Assembly (NCBI GenBank): GCA_963664625.1 | Contig: OY761541.1 | Location: forward strand, 992,001 to 1,056,000 | DNA from: CBDCFV01 sp963664625 | GTDB taxonomy: Bacteria > Chloroflexota > Dehalococcoidia > Lucifugimonadales > UBA3495 | Reading direction: 5' to 3' | Length of the DNA stretch: 64,000 bases | Part shown: positions 33,891-42,859 of the stretch, piece after piece | How positions within the stretch are numbered: the stretch's first letter is position 1 | How the letters are laid out: every line of letters starts with the position of its first letter | Notes under the pieces: generated by a model | The model's input: the letters and a program-made list of their open reading frames with translations, nothing else | Database searches by the model: none | What the model was told of the DNA's origin: nothing | Translations under genes and position numbers: made by a program

Positions 33891-34973
33891 TTACAACCCC
33901 GCCTCCACCTGCCGCCGCAGGCTGCGTGCCCAAGCCTTTGTTAACGTGTCCGAGGTCACGGTGGGCCAGGACCGGGCCATCATCCAATAGACCCAACGCC
34001 TGTTGACCTTGGACGGCTTGGCAGGGTCCAGCCAGTCATGGTTCCCAGCCAGCAGCGCCAGGGTAGCTAGTCCCAGGAGGATGGGCCACAACGCCGCCAA
34101 CCGCAGCCGTAGACAGCGGCGGGGCAACGCCAGCAGGTACCGCTCTGCCTCGTCGAAATGTTCCAGGGCGGTCTCTATCCACGAGACCAGTACCGGGCGG
34201 GCCCTGTCGCCCGTCGTCGGGTCAAGCAAATCTTCAGGTCTTACACCCGCTTTCGAAAGTTCGTCCGCCGGCAGGTAGCACCGCCCGTTGCGCAAGTCGC
34301 GGGGGATGTCTCTCAAGACATTGGTCAGTTGCAGGGCTTTTCCAAACCTGACGCCGACCCGTTGCATGTGCTCGCCGTTCCAGTCCTTGAGTTCCGGGCA
34401 GTGCTCCATTGCGATACGGGTCCAGAACTCGCCGACGCAACCCGCCACCATGTAGGTATAGTGGTCCAGGGCGGCCGAATCCGGCAGGGCGGTGATCTGC
34501 CCGGAGTCCTCGGCCGGAAAGGTGATCAAGTCCTCCTCCATGCCGCGGGTCAGGGTTGACACCACCGAGCGAATCAGTGCACGGTCCGACTCGTCCACCG
34601 AATCGAACACGGCGAAAATCTCCGGTAGCGCAACCAGCAGGTCGGTCTCCTGAGGAAGTTCCTGCCTGTCGATCAGCGCGTCGACGAGCAGGCACAAGGA
34701 GAACGAGTCGGCCTTGTTTTCCGCCTGCTCCCGAAACCGCAGCAGGTGGCACAGGCGTTCCTGCGGCGGCAACAAGCGGGTATCGGAGATGGTGTCGGCA
34801 GCCCTGGCCAGCAGGTAAGCCAGTCCCACGGGTGTCCGCAGTCCGGCGGGCAGAATCCGAAGGGTCAGATAGAAACTGCGGGATACGCCGCGAAGCAAGT
34901 CTGACAGAAGGCGTTCCCGGTCTTTTGTTGATACCTCTGGTAGTGTGCCTTCGATCGTTGGACTCAATGTCAA
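33891..34973 (-). CDS. Squalene/phytoene synthase family
   Basis: About 360 aa; the start is uncertain, with TTG codons at 34973 and 34967 the most plausible just downstream of the thiI stop. The two aspartate-rich motifs of trans head-to-head prenyl synthases are LLARAADTISDTRLL and QLTNVLRDIPRDLRNGRCYL. LRGVSRSFYLTLRILP is the conserved N-terminal segment. A hydrophobic C-terminal stretch (LRLAALWPILLGLATLALL) may attach it to the membrane. It joins two FPP or GGPP units, feeding hopanoid/squalene or carotenoid synthesis; which one is not decidable here. The prenyl synthase at 24.7 kb could supply substrate. Confidence 0.9.
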   Translation of the reverse strand: MTLSPTIEGTLPEVSTKDRERLLSDLLRGVSRSFYLTLRILPAGLRTPVGLAYLLARAADTISDTRLLPPQERLCHLLRFREQAENKADSFSLCLLVDALIDRQELPQETDLLVALPEIFAVFDSVDESDRALIRSVVSTLTRGMEEDLITFPAEDSGQITALPDSAALDHYTYMVAGCVGEFWTRIAMEHCPELKDWNGEHMQRVGVRFGKALQLTNVLRDIPRDLRNGRCYLPADELSKAGVRPEDLLDPTTGDRARPVLVSWIETALEHFDEAERYLLALPRRCLRLRLAALWPILLGLATLALLAGNHDWLDPAKPSKVNRRWVYWMMARSWPTVTSDTLTKAWARSLRRQVEAGL

Positions 34974-35001
34974 GCCTGATACAGGCAGGTGCGCCTCGCT
35001 A

Positions 35002-36183
35002 TTAGTCCTGGTCCTCCGACGATGGAGAGAAGAATTCCTTGGTCTCGACGTTATCCAATGCTTGCCGGACAAGGTCGTCAACGGGGAGGGCCGACTCCAG
35101 CTTGGCCACGGTTTTCAGGCTTGCCTGGGTCTCCGGGTGACGCGGCACGAACAACGAGCAGCAGTCCTGGTCTGGCATGATCGAAGTCTCGTAGGTGCCC
35201 AACCGGCGGGCAAGGTTGACTATTTCCTCTTTGTTGGAGCCGATCAGGGGGCGGAACACCGGCATTTTGACAGCTTCGGCTATTACGGCCATGTTGTCCA
35301 ACGTCTGTGAACTGACCTGACCGCAGCTTTCGCCGGTTATGATGGCCTTGGCCTTGCTGCGGCGGGCCAACTCTTCGGTAATCCGCATCATAAAGCGCCG
35401 GTACAGGATGACCCGGTAGGCGGGCGGAGTCGATAAAATAATCTGCTTCTGAATTTCGCCCAGAGGCGCCAGCTTCAAGACCGAGCGGTACTGGTGCCGG
35501 GTGAGAAATTGGGCCAGGTCCGTAGCCTTTTCGATGGATGACATGTCCACCAGTGGATAGCTGTGGAAGTGGACAAACTGCACCCGGCAGCCGCGCTTCA
35601 TCAGTTGCCACGCCGCCACCGGAGAGTCGATGCCCCCTGAAAGCATGGCCGTGACCAAGCCGCTGACGCCCACCGGCAGGCCGCCGTAGCCCTTTATCTC
35701 GTCAAAATATATCAGTATTTCCTGGGGCAGCACGTCCAAGTGAATATGGAAGTCCGGGCGGGTCAAATCGACCCTGGCGCCCGTCATGTCTTTAACGTAC
35801 TGGCCTATGTCGCGGCAGATCTGGTCCGAGGTAACCGGAAACCGCTTGTCGGCCCGATTGGCGGTGATACGGAAAGACTCGAACTTGCGCCCCTCCAACA
35901 GTCCCGGCAGCGCGTCCCTTACTAGGTCGAGGTCAGGTTGCACCGCATAGCTCTTGAAGTACTTGGCTATGCCCATGCAGTCCCGCACCCGCTCGCTCAC
36001 CTCGGGCCAAGCATCCTCGTTGGCGAGGGTAAGGCCGATCATCATCTGTCCCTGCCACACCCGCTCGACGCCCGTGCCCTTGGTGGCGGTCCGAAGGTTG
36101 TCCGCCAACCGGCGCAGGAACCACGGGCGGTTCTTGCCCTTGAGGGCCAATTCATGGGTCTTGACTATGACCTGGATTTTCAT
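35002..36183 (-). CDS. thiI: tRNA 4-thiouridine sulfurtransferase
   Basis: 393 aa from ATG 36183 (MKIQVIVKTHELALKGKNR). It contains the ferredoxin-like and THUMP domains (about residues 1-165), the PP-loop AMLSGGIDSPVAAWQLMKRG (about 180-199) and the conserved cysteine near PDQDCCSLFVP. The C-terminal rhodanese domain of enteric ThiI is absent, as in many bacteria. The enzyme adenylates uridine 8 of tRNA for thiolation and may supply sulfur to thiazole. Upstream in-frame extension to 36354 is unsupported by family length. Confidence 0.95.
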   Translation of the reverse strand: MKIQVIVKTHELALKGKNRPWFLRRLADNLRTATKGTGVERVWQGQMMIGLTLANEDAWPEVSERVRDCMGIAKYFKSYAVQPDLDLVRDALPGLLEGRKFESFRITANRADKRFPVTSDQICRDIGQYVKDMTGARVDLTRPDFHIHLDVLPQEILIYFDEIKGYGGLPVGVSGLVTAMLSGGIDSPVAAWQLMKRGCRVQFVHFHSYPLVDMSSIEKATDLAQFLTRHQYRSVLKLAPLGEIQKQIILSTPPAYRVILYRRFMMRITEELARRSKAKAIITGESCGQVSSQTLDNMAVIAEAVKMPVFRPLIGSNKEEIVNLARRLGTYETSIMPDQDCCSLFVPRHPETQASLKTVAKLESALPVDDLVRQALDNVETKEFFSPSSEDQD

Positions 36184-36351
36184 GCGCTCTGGCTGCTTTG
36201 GTCGAATGGTCCCGGTACGCCGGCAGACGTAAGGGAGGGTTGCCCCTGAACGTTCCTTGCCCCCTGTCAACTGCGGGGGAGTCTTATTGTACGCTAATTG
36301 GACGTGTAAGGGGCGCCCGAAAAATAGAAGAGTAGGAAAAGATGTACGCCG

Positions 36352-36384
36352 CAAAAAGAAATGGGCCGGATTAGAACCCGGCCT
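36352..36384 (-). terminator. Terminator of the small membrane protein gene
   Basis: GGCCGG and CCGGCC pair across an 8-nt loop. On the minus strand the hairpin is followed by CATTTCTTTTTG. It lies 40 bp beyond the small membrane protein stop. Confidence 0.75.
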
Positions 36385-36423
36385 TAGAAAAGTGGAAGTA
36401 TATGAAGATAGTTCAGGGAAAAA

Positions 36424-36654
36424 TTATTCCCGCTCTGCTCGTTGAATAAGAATGGACTTGATTTCCCTGATGTCGTCTTTTACATAGACCATATCTTTTT
36501 CCAATCCGATAACTTTTGCTTCTACATTGTCTATTTTGCTCTCTACCCTATCCACGTCATTTCCAACGTCGCGCCAAAGGGTGAACGTCATTAATAAAAT
36601 AGACGCCATGATTGCTATCAGGATTGTGGGAGCGAGCCAAGATAAATTATTCAT
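36424..36654 (-). CDS. Small single-span membrane protein with coiled coil
   Basis: 76 aa from ATG 36654 (MNNLSWLAPTILIAIMASIL): one transmembrane segment, then about 50 residues of charged heptads (DVDRVESKIDNVEAKVIGLE). The gene is markedly AT-rich compared with its neighbours. A TATAAT-like box (reverse complement at 36663-36668) lies about 10 bp before the ATG and no ribosome site is visible, suggesting a leaderless message. An in-frame ATG 29 codons upstream overlaps the DnaA-box region and is unlikely. Function unknown. Confidence 0.6.
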   Translation of the reverse strand: MNNLSWLAPTILIAIMASILLMTFTLWRDVGNDVDRVESKIDNVEAKVIGLEKDMVYVKDDIREIKSILIQRAERE

Positions 36655-36768
36655 GATGTATCTATTATAACTCACTAAATCTAAGGCAGCAGGGACTGGT
36701 TCCAGCAGACCCTTTGGATGGGTTAACGAAGGGCAACTCAAGCAGTGGCAGTCCGTAATCTACCGGGC

Positions 36769-36818
36769 TTATCCACCCGCGTCAACACTTATCCACCATT
36801 TTGGGCAGTTTATCAACC
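36769..36818 (+). other. Three phased DnaA-box-like sites, candidate oriC part
   Basis: TTATCCACC at 36769-36777 and 36789-36797, and TTATCAACC at 36810-36818, are all on one strand with 20- and 21-bp spacing. They differ from the TTATNCACA consensus mainly at the last base. The cluster lies just after the dnaA stop codon and next to AT-rich sequence (36655-36680), a usual setting for oriC. Confidence 0.55.
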
Positions 36819-36839
36819 ATGTTATGTGATGCAGCAGTC

Positions 36840-38195
36840 TCAGACCGGAGTGAATATAGCTTCCTTAATGGCTAACACGTCGCGCCGCAGGTCGCTGTCC
36901 TCGTTGATTTCCCCGTTGATTTTTCCTGCACCGTGAATAACGGTGGCATGGTCCCTGCCTCCCAGCAAACGCCCTACCTGGGTGGGGGACATCTCCAGTT
37001 CATGGATGAGGAGGTACATTGCGACCTGGCGGGCCAAGGCGATTTTCCGGGTCCGGCCCCGCGCAATAAGGGACGAAGTCTCCACTCGGAAATGGCTGGA
37101 CACCGCCTCCAGGATCCGTATCGGTTCGATTGAGTCCCGGCTTTTGTCCGTCGTCACCGCATCCAGGATGCGGGAAGCAGACTCCATGGTTATGGGAACG
37201 TTCATCAACTGGGAGTGGGCCACCATGCGGTTCAAGCTTCCTTCCAATTCCCGCACATTCTTCTGGATTCTCTTGGCGATTAACTCGATTACATTTTCTC
37301 CCAGTCGTATTCCCAGGTTTTTCGCTTTTGAGACCAGTATCGCCATACGGGTCTCAAAGTCCGGAGGCTGAATGTCCGCGGTCAGCCCCCACTCCAACCG
37401 GGAGCGCATCCTGTCCTGCAATAACGCCAGGGCCTTGGGAGCGCGGTCGGAGGTAATAACGACCTGGTTGCCGGAGTTGTGCAGGTCATTGAAGGTATGG
37501 AAAAAGCTTTCGTGGGTCTGCTCCTTGCCGCTCAAAAACTGGACGTCGTCCATCAAAAGAACGTTTACGCTCCGGTACCTGTCCCGGAACGCCTCTGTAG
37601 TCCGATTTGCGATGGACGTTATGAAGTCGTTGGTGAATTGCTCAGAGGTCACGTACATGACCGACATACCCGTAGGATGGACGGCGTGGCCTATCGCGTG
37701 GAGCAGGTGAGTCTTGCCGAGGCCTACGCCGGAATACAGGAACAAGGGGTTGTAGCCTGTGCCGGGAGCGTCGGCCACCGCCCTGGCCGCGCTGTAGGCC
37801 AATTGGTTCGACGGCCCGGCCACAAAAGAATCGAAGGTATACTTTGGATTGAACGACACTACGGGCCGGACCGGCGGGGTGTAACGCTCGGTTTCAGGCA
37901 GTTGGCCCGTCGGCGCCTCGACGCCGTTTTGCCGGCCTTGTTCCTGTTTGACCTGGAAATGCACTTCCAGCGGTTGTTGAGTTACTTTCTCCACCGTCTT
38001 CTGGATGGCGTTGTACATTCGCCGTTCCAGCCAAGCGACCGCGAAGGTGGTTGGAGCCTCCACCACGAACCGTTGTTCATCGTGGGCCACCCCTTCGGTA
38101 TGCTTCAACCAAGTCTGGAACGCCGAACGCGGCAACTGAAGCTGAAGCTCACCCAACACCGCCCTCCAAATTTCTCTGGTCGATAAGTTTGTCAT
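36840..38195 (-). CDS. dnaA: Chromosomal replication initiator protein DnaA
   Basis: 451 aa with all four domains: N-terminal DnaB-contact domain (EIWRAVLGELQLQLPRSAFQ), a variable linker (about 85-115), the AAA+ core with FLYSGVGLGKTHLLHAIG (Walker A) and VNVLLMDDVQFLSGKE (Walker B), and the C-terminal helix-turn-helix with GRLLGGRDHATVIHG, which binds DnaA boxes. It initiates chromosome replication. The ATG at 38195 is followed by canonical sequence from the first residues. Neighbouring dnaN/gyrB genes are absent on both sides, so the usual dnaA cluster is broken here. Confidence 0.98.
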   Translation of the reverse strand: MTNLSTREIWRAVLGELQLQLPRSAFQTWLKHTEGVAHDEQRFVVEAPTTFAVAWLERRMYNAIQKTVEKVTQQPLEVHFQVKQEQGRQNGVEAPTGQLPETERYTPPVRPVVSFNPKYTFDSFVAGPSNQLAYSAARAVADAPGTGYNPLFLYSGVGLGKTHLLHAIGHAVHPTGMSVMYVTSEQFTNDFITSIANRTTEAFRDRYRSVNVLLMDDVQFLSGKEQTHESFFHTFNDLHNSGNQVVITSDRAPKALALLQDRMRSRLEWGLTADIQPPDFETRMAILVSKAKNLGIRLGENVIELIAKRIQKNVRELEGSLNRMVAHSQLMNVPITMESASRILDAVTTDKSRDSIEPIRILEAVSSHFRVETSSLIARGRTRKIALARQVAMYLLIHELEMSPTQVGRLLGGRDHATVIHGAGKINGEINEDSDLRRDVLAIKEAIFTPV

Positions 38196-38478
38196 CGGGA
38201 AAAGCCCTCGTTTTTGCGTTCAACGAATAATTGCGGCGTGGGCCGGTTGTGTGAAATTCCGCCAACTCCCGGAAACCACCCGGCCAGTGAAAAACAGACA
38301 ACCAGCGTCATGTAAGGCCAATCGAGTGGAAAACCGCAAACTAGCAATCTTTACGAAGTTGTGTCAACGCGAAACCAAATGAGTTAGCAACCAATTTTCC
38401 GATCCAGACCTTGTGAAAGAGCCTGTACCTATCTGGACAATCGGAGAGGGTCAAAAAAGATGGTTTGGGGCGGGCGGT

Positions 38479-38507
38479 TTGCGGAGCATGGTTGCCGGAT
38501 ATATAAT
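38479..38507 (+). promoter_or_regulatory. Sigma70-type promoter of the E1/E2 operon
   Basis: TTGCGG (38479-38484), 17-bp spacer, TATAAT (38502-38507). Predicted transcription start about 22 bp before the E1alpha ATG at 38536. Confidence 0.75.
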
Positions 38508-38535
38508 TGTCAGACCGCTGAACACGAGGAAGCAA

Positions 38536-39585
38536 ATGACCCAGGAGAGAGGGATTAGCTCCGAAAGCGCCGACGAGGCCGATATATCGGTCGCCGATGC
38601 GCCGGAAAACCTGCCGGAAGGCTTGACCCGGGAAGACTTGGTCGAGTGGTACACCAAGATGGTGCTGGTCCGGACCATCGACGAGCGCATCTGGGCCTTG
38701 AACCGGCAGGGCAAAGTGCCCATCGCCGCCTCTTGCCAAGGTCACGAAGCAACTCAACTAGGCAGCCTGCTGGCGGCCCAAAAAGACGGCAACTGCTTCA
38801 TCTTCCCATACTACCGCGACCTGGGCCTCAAAATGGCCGCCGGCCTTACGCCAACCCAGGTAATGCTTTCCTTCATGGGGAAGGAGGGCGAGCCCTACAG
38901 CAACGGACGCCAGTTCCCTCTTCAAGGCGCCGACCTGCCGCGCAACATCATACAGATTTCCAACGTGGTCGGGGCCGGCCTTACCCAAGCGGTGGGCTAC
39001 GCTTTGGGATCCAAGATGAAGGGCGACGGGATGGTGGTGCTTTGTTACTTCGGCGACGGAGCAACCAGCCAGGGCGAAGCTCACGAGGCGATGAACTTCG
39101 CTGGTGTGCACAAGCTGCCCGTGGTGTTCATCTGCGAAAACAACCGCTACGCCATATCCGTGCCGCAGCGCCGGCAAATGGCCACCGAAGACCTGTCGGC
39201 CCGCGCCGCCGGTTACGGCTTCCCAGGGTTTGCTTTGGACGGCATGGACTTTGCCAGGTGCTACGAGGCCACCCGCGAAGCCATCAACCGCGCAAGGCGG
39301 GAAGGCCCGGTGCTGTTGGAGATGCGGGTGGAACGGTTGATGCCCCACACCACCGACGATGACGACAGGCGGTACCGGCCCCAGGAGGAGTTGGAAGCCG
39401 TCCGCCAAATGGACCCGGTGGTCAGCTTTTGCGCAAACCTGATCGCCCAAGGAATCCTTTCCCACGACCAATCGGAAAGTATCAAGGCGCAGGCCCTTCA
39501 GGAGATAAACCACGCCACCGACGCGGCGGAAGCAGCCAGTCCGCCCGATGTCTCGACTTTGTTCCACGCAGTCTACAGCCGGTAG
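38536..39585 (+). CDS. pdhA: 2-oxoacid (pyruvate/branched-chain) dehydrogenase E1 alpha
   Basis: 349 aa from ATG 38536, which follows GAGGAAGCAA and lies just after the promoter; in-frame sequence upstream to 38413 includes the promoter and is not coding. The ThDP motif runs from GDGATSQGEAHEAMNFAG to ICENNRYAIS (GDG...NN), and the phosphorylation-loop region is LMPHTTDDDDRRYRP. It decarboxylates a 2-oxoacid and passes the acyl group to E2. Whether the substrate is pyruvate or branched-chain oxoacids cannot be decided. The E1beta gene follows after 9 bp. Confidence 0.93.
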   Translation: MTQERGISSESADEADISVADAPENLPEGLTREDLVEWYTKMVLVRTIDERIWALNRQGKVPIAASCQGHEATQLGSLLAAQKDGNCFIFPYYRDLGLKMAAGLTPTQVMLSFMGKEGEPYSNGRQFPLQGADLPRNIIQISNVVGAGLTQAVGYALGSKMKGDGMVVLCYFGDGATSQGEAHEAMNFAGVHKLPVVFICENNRYAISVPQRRQMATEDLSARAAGYGFPGFALDGMDFARCYEATREAINRARREGPVLLEMRVERLMPHTTDDDDRRYRPQEELEAVRQMDPVVSFCANLIAQGILSHDQSESIKAQALQEINHATDAAEAASPPDVSTLFHAVYSR

Positions 39586-39594
39586 GGGGACGGA

Positions 39595-40578
39595 GTGACG
39601 GTAAAGAACGTGATAGAGGCCGTCCGCGAAGCGTTGCTGGAGGAGATGCAACGCGACCCCGACGTCTTCGTCATGGGTGAGGACGTAGGCAAACGGGGCG
39701 GCGTCTTCCTGGCCACCCAAGGACTCATCGACGAGTTCGGCGAGTCCCGCGTAATCGACACTCCTCTTGCCGAGGCTTCCATCGTCGGCATAGCGCTCGG
39801 CTCCGCCTTCAAGGGAATGCGCCCTATTCCCGAGGTGCAATTTTCCGATTTCATCTGGCCCACCATCAACCAACTGGTCGGCGAGGCCGCCCGCGCCTCC
39901 TACGGCACCAACGGCGCCCTCCAAGTGCCCATGACCATCCGAGTCCCCTACGGCGGCGGCATTCGCGGCGGCCTCTTCCACTCCCAGAACGTCGAGGCCC
40001 TGTTCTTCCATACCCCCGGCTTGAAGGTCATCGCCCCCGCCACTCCATACGACGCCAAGGGGCTGCTCAAGTCGTCCATCCGCGACAACAGCCCCGTCGT
40101 CTTCCTGGAGCACAAAAAGACCTACCGTCTGGTCCGCGGCGAAGTGCCGGAACAGAATTACACCCTGCCGTTGGGCGTGGCGGACGTCAAACGACCGGGA
40201 GAAAACATCACCGTCGTTACCTACGGTCTCATGCTCCACTACTGTCTCGAAGCAGCGGAACAGGTATCCGCCGAGGGCATCGACGTCGAGGTGATAGACC
40301 TCCGCAGCCTGCGCCCCCTAGACAAGGGAGCGGTCCTGGAGTCGGTGAAAAAGACCGGCAAATTAATGATCGTTCACGAGGACAACATAACCGGAGGCAT
40401 CGGCGCGGAAATAGCCGCCCTTGCCGCCGACGAAGCCTTCGAATACCTGGACGGCCCGGTTACCCGCGTCTGCGGCCCGGACGTGCCCACCATGCCCTTC
40501 GCCCAAAGCCTTGAAGACGCCTACATGCCCAACACCGAAAAAATCGCCCAAGCCCTGCGCAAGCAGGCCGCATATTAG
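39595..40578 (+). CDS. pdhB: 2-oxoacid dehydrogenase E1 beta
   Basis: 327 aa from GTG 39595. Diagnostic segments are FVMGEDVGKRGGVFLATQGL, DTPLAEASIVGIALGSAFKG, the ThDP-contacting PEVQFSDFIWPTINQL, and the C-terminal transketolase domain with IDLRSLRPLDKGAVLESV and VHEDNITGGIGAEIA. It forms the heterotetramer with E1alpha. The minus-strand frame of 493 codons across both genes is a shadow. Confidence 0.94.
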   Translation: MTVKNVIEAVREALLEEMQRDPDVFVMGEDVGKRGGVFLATQGLIDEFGESRVIDTPLAEASIVGIALGSAFKGMRPIPEVQFSDFIWPTINQLVGEAARASYGTNGALQVPMTIRVPYGGGIRGGLFHSQNVEALFFHTPGLKVIAPATPYDAKGLLKSSIRDNSPVVFLEHKKTYRLVRGEVPEQNYTLPLGVADVKRPGENITVVTYGLMLHYCLEAAEQVSAEGIDVEVIDLRSLRPLDKGAVLESVKKTGKLMIVHEDNITGGIGAEIAALAADEAFEYLDGPVTRVCGPDVPTMPFAQSLEDAYMPNTEKIAQALRKQAAY

Positions 40579-40596
40579 CAAACAGGTGGCGCAGCC

Positions 40597-42027
40597 TTGT
40601 CCGTAACCGTCCAGCTTCCCCACGTTGGCGAGTCCGTGGTCGAGGGGACCATCGGAAAGTGGCTCAAACAACCCGGCGACAAGCTGGAACGGTTCGAGCC
40701 GCTGGTGGAAGTAATTACCGACAAAGTCACCATGGAAGTCCCGTCCCCCGTCAGCGGCTCCCTCTTGCAAATACTGGCCCAGGAAGGCGAGACGATTCCC
40801 ATGGGCGCGCCCATAGCCGAAGTGGAGTCGGTTGACGGCGCAGACTCAGTCCTCCCTTCGGCAGGCTCAGGACAGGCCGCCACGGGGGCTGCACCGGGTG
40901 AGCCTGTCGAACCAACGCCCACCACCGACCACCGGCCACCGACCACTGACCACACCCCGGTAGGCACTACCGGCTACTTGGTCAAGGACGTAAGGCCCGT
41001 CGGTCCCACGGGCGGCGACGGGGCCTCCGAGGAGGCCCCGCCAGCACCGGACTCCGTTTCAGACACCGCGCCGGCTCCCGCCCCCGCGGTCACCACCGTA
41101 GGGGCGCCCCTTGTGGGCGCCCCCGAAGGACCGGCGAGACTGTCACCGGCGGTCCGACGCTTGGCCAGGGAGCACAACATCGACCTGTCGCAGGTTACCG
41201 GCACAGGACTGGGCGGGCGGATTACGCGGGAAGACGTGCTTCGCTACATCGAGTCCAGGGACGCCGTCACCGTTGCCGCTCCCACAACTGTACAAGCCCT
41301 GGTCGCACCGGCGCTGGTGTCGTCAGAAGCCGACGAACAGCATGTGCCTTTGACGCCCGTCCGGCGGATGATCGCGGAGGCTATGGTCCGCAGCGTCACT
41401 CAAATCCCCCACGCTTGGAGCACAGTGGAAGTAGACGTAACCAACCTGGTCGCCCTCCGCAACCGGGTCAGGACCGACTTCGAGCAACGGGAGGGGATCG
41501 ACCTGACTTACCTGCCCTTTGCGGTCAAGGCAGTTGTCGAGGCGCTCAAAGAGCATCCCACCCTCAACGCCGCTTGGGGCGGAGACAAGATAATATTGAA
41601 GCGGCGCATCAACCTGGGAATCGCCGTGGCCGCTCCCCAGGGGCTGGTCGTCCCGGTGGTCCACGACGCCGACCGGCTCAGCATAGCCGGCATCGCCGCC
41701 AAGGCCCGCGACCTCACCCAACGGGCCCGTCAGAACAAGCTGACCCTGGCGGACGTTGAGGGGGGCACGTTCACCCTGAACAATACCGGCGCCCTGGGTT
41801 CGACTACTTCTTATCCCATCATCAACCATCCCCAAGCCGCCATCCTCACCACCGAAGCGATTCAAAAGCGGCCCGTCGTGCGGGACGACGCCATTGCCAT
41901 CCGTTCCATAATGAACCTCTGCATGTCCTTCGACCACCGGATTAACGACGGGGCCGAGTCGGGGGCCTTCCTGCAAGCAGTCAAGGCCCGCTTGGAGGCT
42001 TTTGGACCCGGCACTTCGATCTACTGA
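40597..42027 (+). CDS. pdhC: 2-oxoacid dehydrogenase E2 (dihydrolipoamide acyltransferase)
   Basis: 476 aa from TTG 40597. The lipoyl domain (residues 1-78) carries the lipoylated lysine in EVITDKVTMEVPSP. A long Pro/Ala/Thr linker follows (about 85-180), then the E1/E3-binding domain PAVRRLAREHNIDLSQVTGT, and the catalytic domain with SFDHRINDGAESGAFLQ (HxxxDG). The linker DNA contains three elements that also occur as intergenic repeats (40854-40914, 40919-40957, 41098-41123). E3 is not encoded here. lipB overlaps the 3' end, supporting lipoylation of this subunit. Confidence 0.95.
   Translation: MSVTVQLPHVGESVVEGTIGKWLKQPGDKLERFEPLVEVITDKVTMEVPSPVSGSLLQILAQEGETIPMGAPIAEVESVDGADSVLPSAGSGQAATGAAPGEPVEPTPTTDHRPPTTDHTPVGTTGYLVKDVRPVGPTGGDGASEEAPPAPDSVSDTAPAPAPAVTTVGAPLVGAPEGPARLSPAVRRLAREHNIDLSQVTGTGLGGRITREDVLRYIESRDAVTVAAPTTVQALVAPALVSSEADEQHVPLTPVRRMIAEAMVRSVTQIPHAWSTVEVDVTNLVALRNRVRTDFEQREGIDLTYLPFAVKAVVEALKEHPTLNAAWGGDKIILKRRINLGIAVAAPQGLVVPVVHDADRLSIAGIAAKARDLTQRARQNKLTLADVEGGTFTLNNTGALGSTTSYPIINHPQAAILTTEAIQKRPVVRDDAIAIRSIMNLCMSFDHRINDGAESGAFLQAVKARLEAFGPGTSIY
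40854..41123. repeat. Intergenic-type repeats inside the E2 linker coding sequence
   Basis: CCCTTCGGCAGGCTCAGGAC and GGTGAGCCTGTCGAACC (40854-40914) match the repeats at 47411 and 58600 in reverse complement. An ACC-GACCAC-rich run (40919-40957) resembles the sequence at 42040-42085. GTAGGGGCGCCCCTTGTGGG (from 41098) matches the GTAGGGGCNNCCCTTGTGG family at 53025 and 60298. All are read in frame as linker. Confidence 0.75.
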
Positions 42028-42787
42028 AGTCGTGCTCAGTGCAGAGTGGTCAGTGTCCAGTCACCAGTACCGACCATTGACCACCGGCAGGCCGTGCCAG
42101 GTAGTCCGGTTGGGGATGGTGGAGTACCAACGGGCTTGGGACCTCCAGAAGGACTTGGCGGCCCAGGTGCATGACGGCGCCCGACCCAACACGCTGCTGC
42201 TGCTGGAGCACTCTCCCGTGTATACACGGGGACGGCTGAGCCGGGACGAGCATTTGTTGTTGCCTGTCGAAGCCTTGGCAAAGAAGGGAGTCCCGGTAGT
42301 CGAAACCGACCGCGGCGGCCAGATTACCTTCCACGGCCCGGGCCAGATAGTTGCATACCCGATCGTGGACCTGCGCGGGTGGGGAGGGCCGGTAAAGTAC
42401 GTCAGGACATTGGAAAGAGTGATTGTGGACGCGCTGGCCGACTTCGATGTATCCGCCGCTACGCTGCACGGCATTACCGGCGTCTGGGCGGGCGACGCCA
42501 AGATTGCCGCTATCGGGGTCAAGATAAGCCGGGGGGTCGCCTACCACGGCTTCTCCCTGAACGTGACCACGGACTTGTCCTACTACGGCGACATCGTTCC
42601 GTGCGGCATAGCCGACCGACCAGTCACGTCCATGACCCGCGTACTGGATAAGACGGTGGACCCCGCGAGCGTCCAATACAGCTTGGTACACTACTTCGGG
42701 AAACATATGGGCTTCCAAATGGTTGAGCCAGTGGAAGGCGAAACGCTTGACGCCGTCAACGCGGCGTCTCCCTATGCGTTAGACTGA
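42002..42787 (+). CDS. lipB: Octanoyltransferase LipB
   Basis: Transfers octanoyl from acyl carrier protein to the lipoyl-domain lysine, the first step of lipoylation. Family marks are RGGQITFHGPGQIVAYPI, GITGVWAGDAKIAAIGVKI (with the catalytic lysine) and IVPCGIADRPVTSM (catalytic cysteine). The open frame begins inside the E2 3' end; conserved sequence starts at CQVVRLGMVEYQRAW, so the true start is probably between GTG 42053 and ATG 42116. The part before it reads through the same repeat-like sequence found in the E2 linker. Co-transcribed with E2. Confidence 0.93.
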   Translation: MDPALRSTEVVLSAEWSVSSHQYRPLTTGRPCQVVRLGMVEYQRAWDLQKDLAAQVHDGARPNTLLLLEHSPVYTRGRLSRDEHLLLPVEALAKKGVPVVETDRGGQITFHGPGQIVAYPIVDLRGWGGPVKYVRTLERVIVDALADFDVSAATLHGITGVWAGDAKIAAIGVKISRGVAYHGFSLNVTTDLSYYGDIVPCGIADRPVTSMTRVLDKTVDPASVQYSLVHYFGKHMGFQMVEPVEGETLDAVNAASPYALD

Positions 42788-42859
42788 CGTTGGAAGTATG
42801 TAGGGGAAGCCAAGACAGTATTACGGGAAATAAGACTGTGAACACGGGCTCGTTCCAGG

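Noticed and set aside
38758..40239. A 493-codon minus-strand open frame opposite E1alpha/E1beta
   Set aside because: Both plus-strand genes are certain; the antisense product has low complexity typical of G+C-rich shadows.
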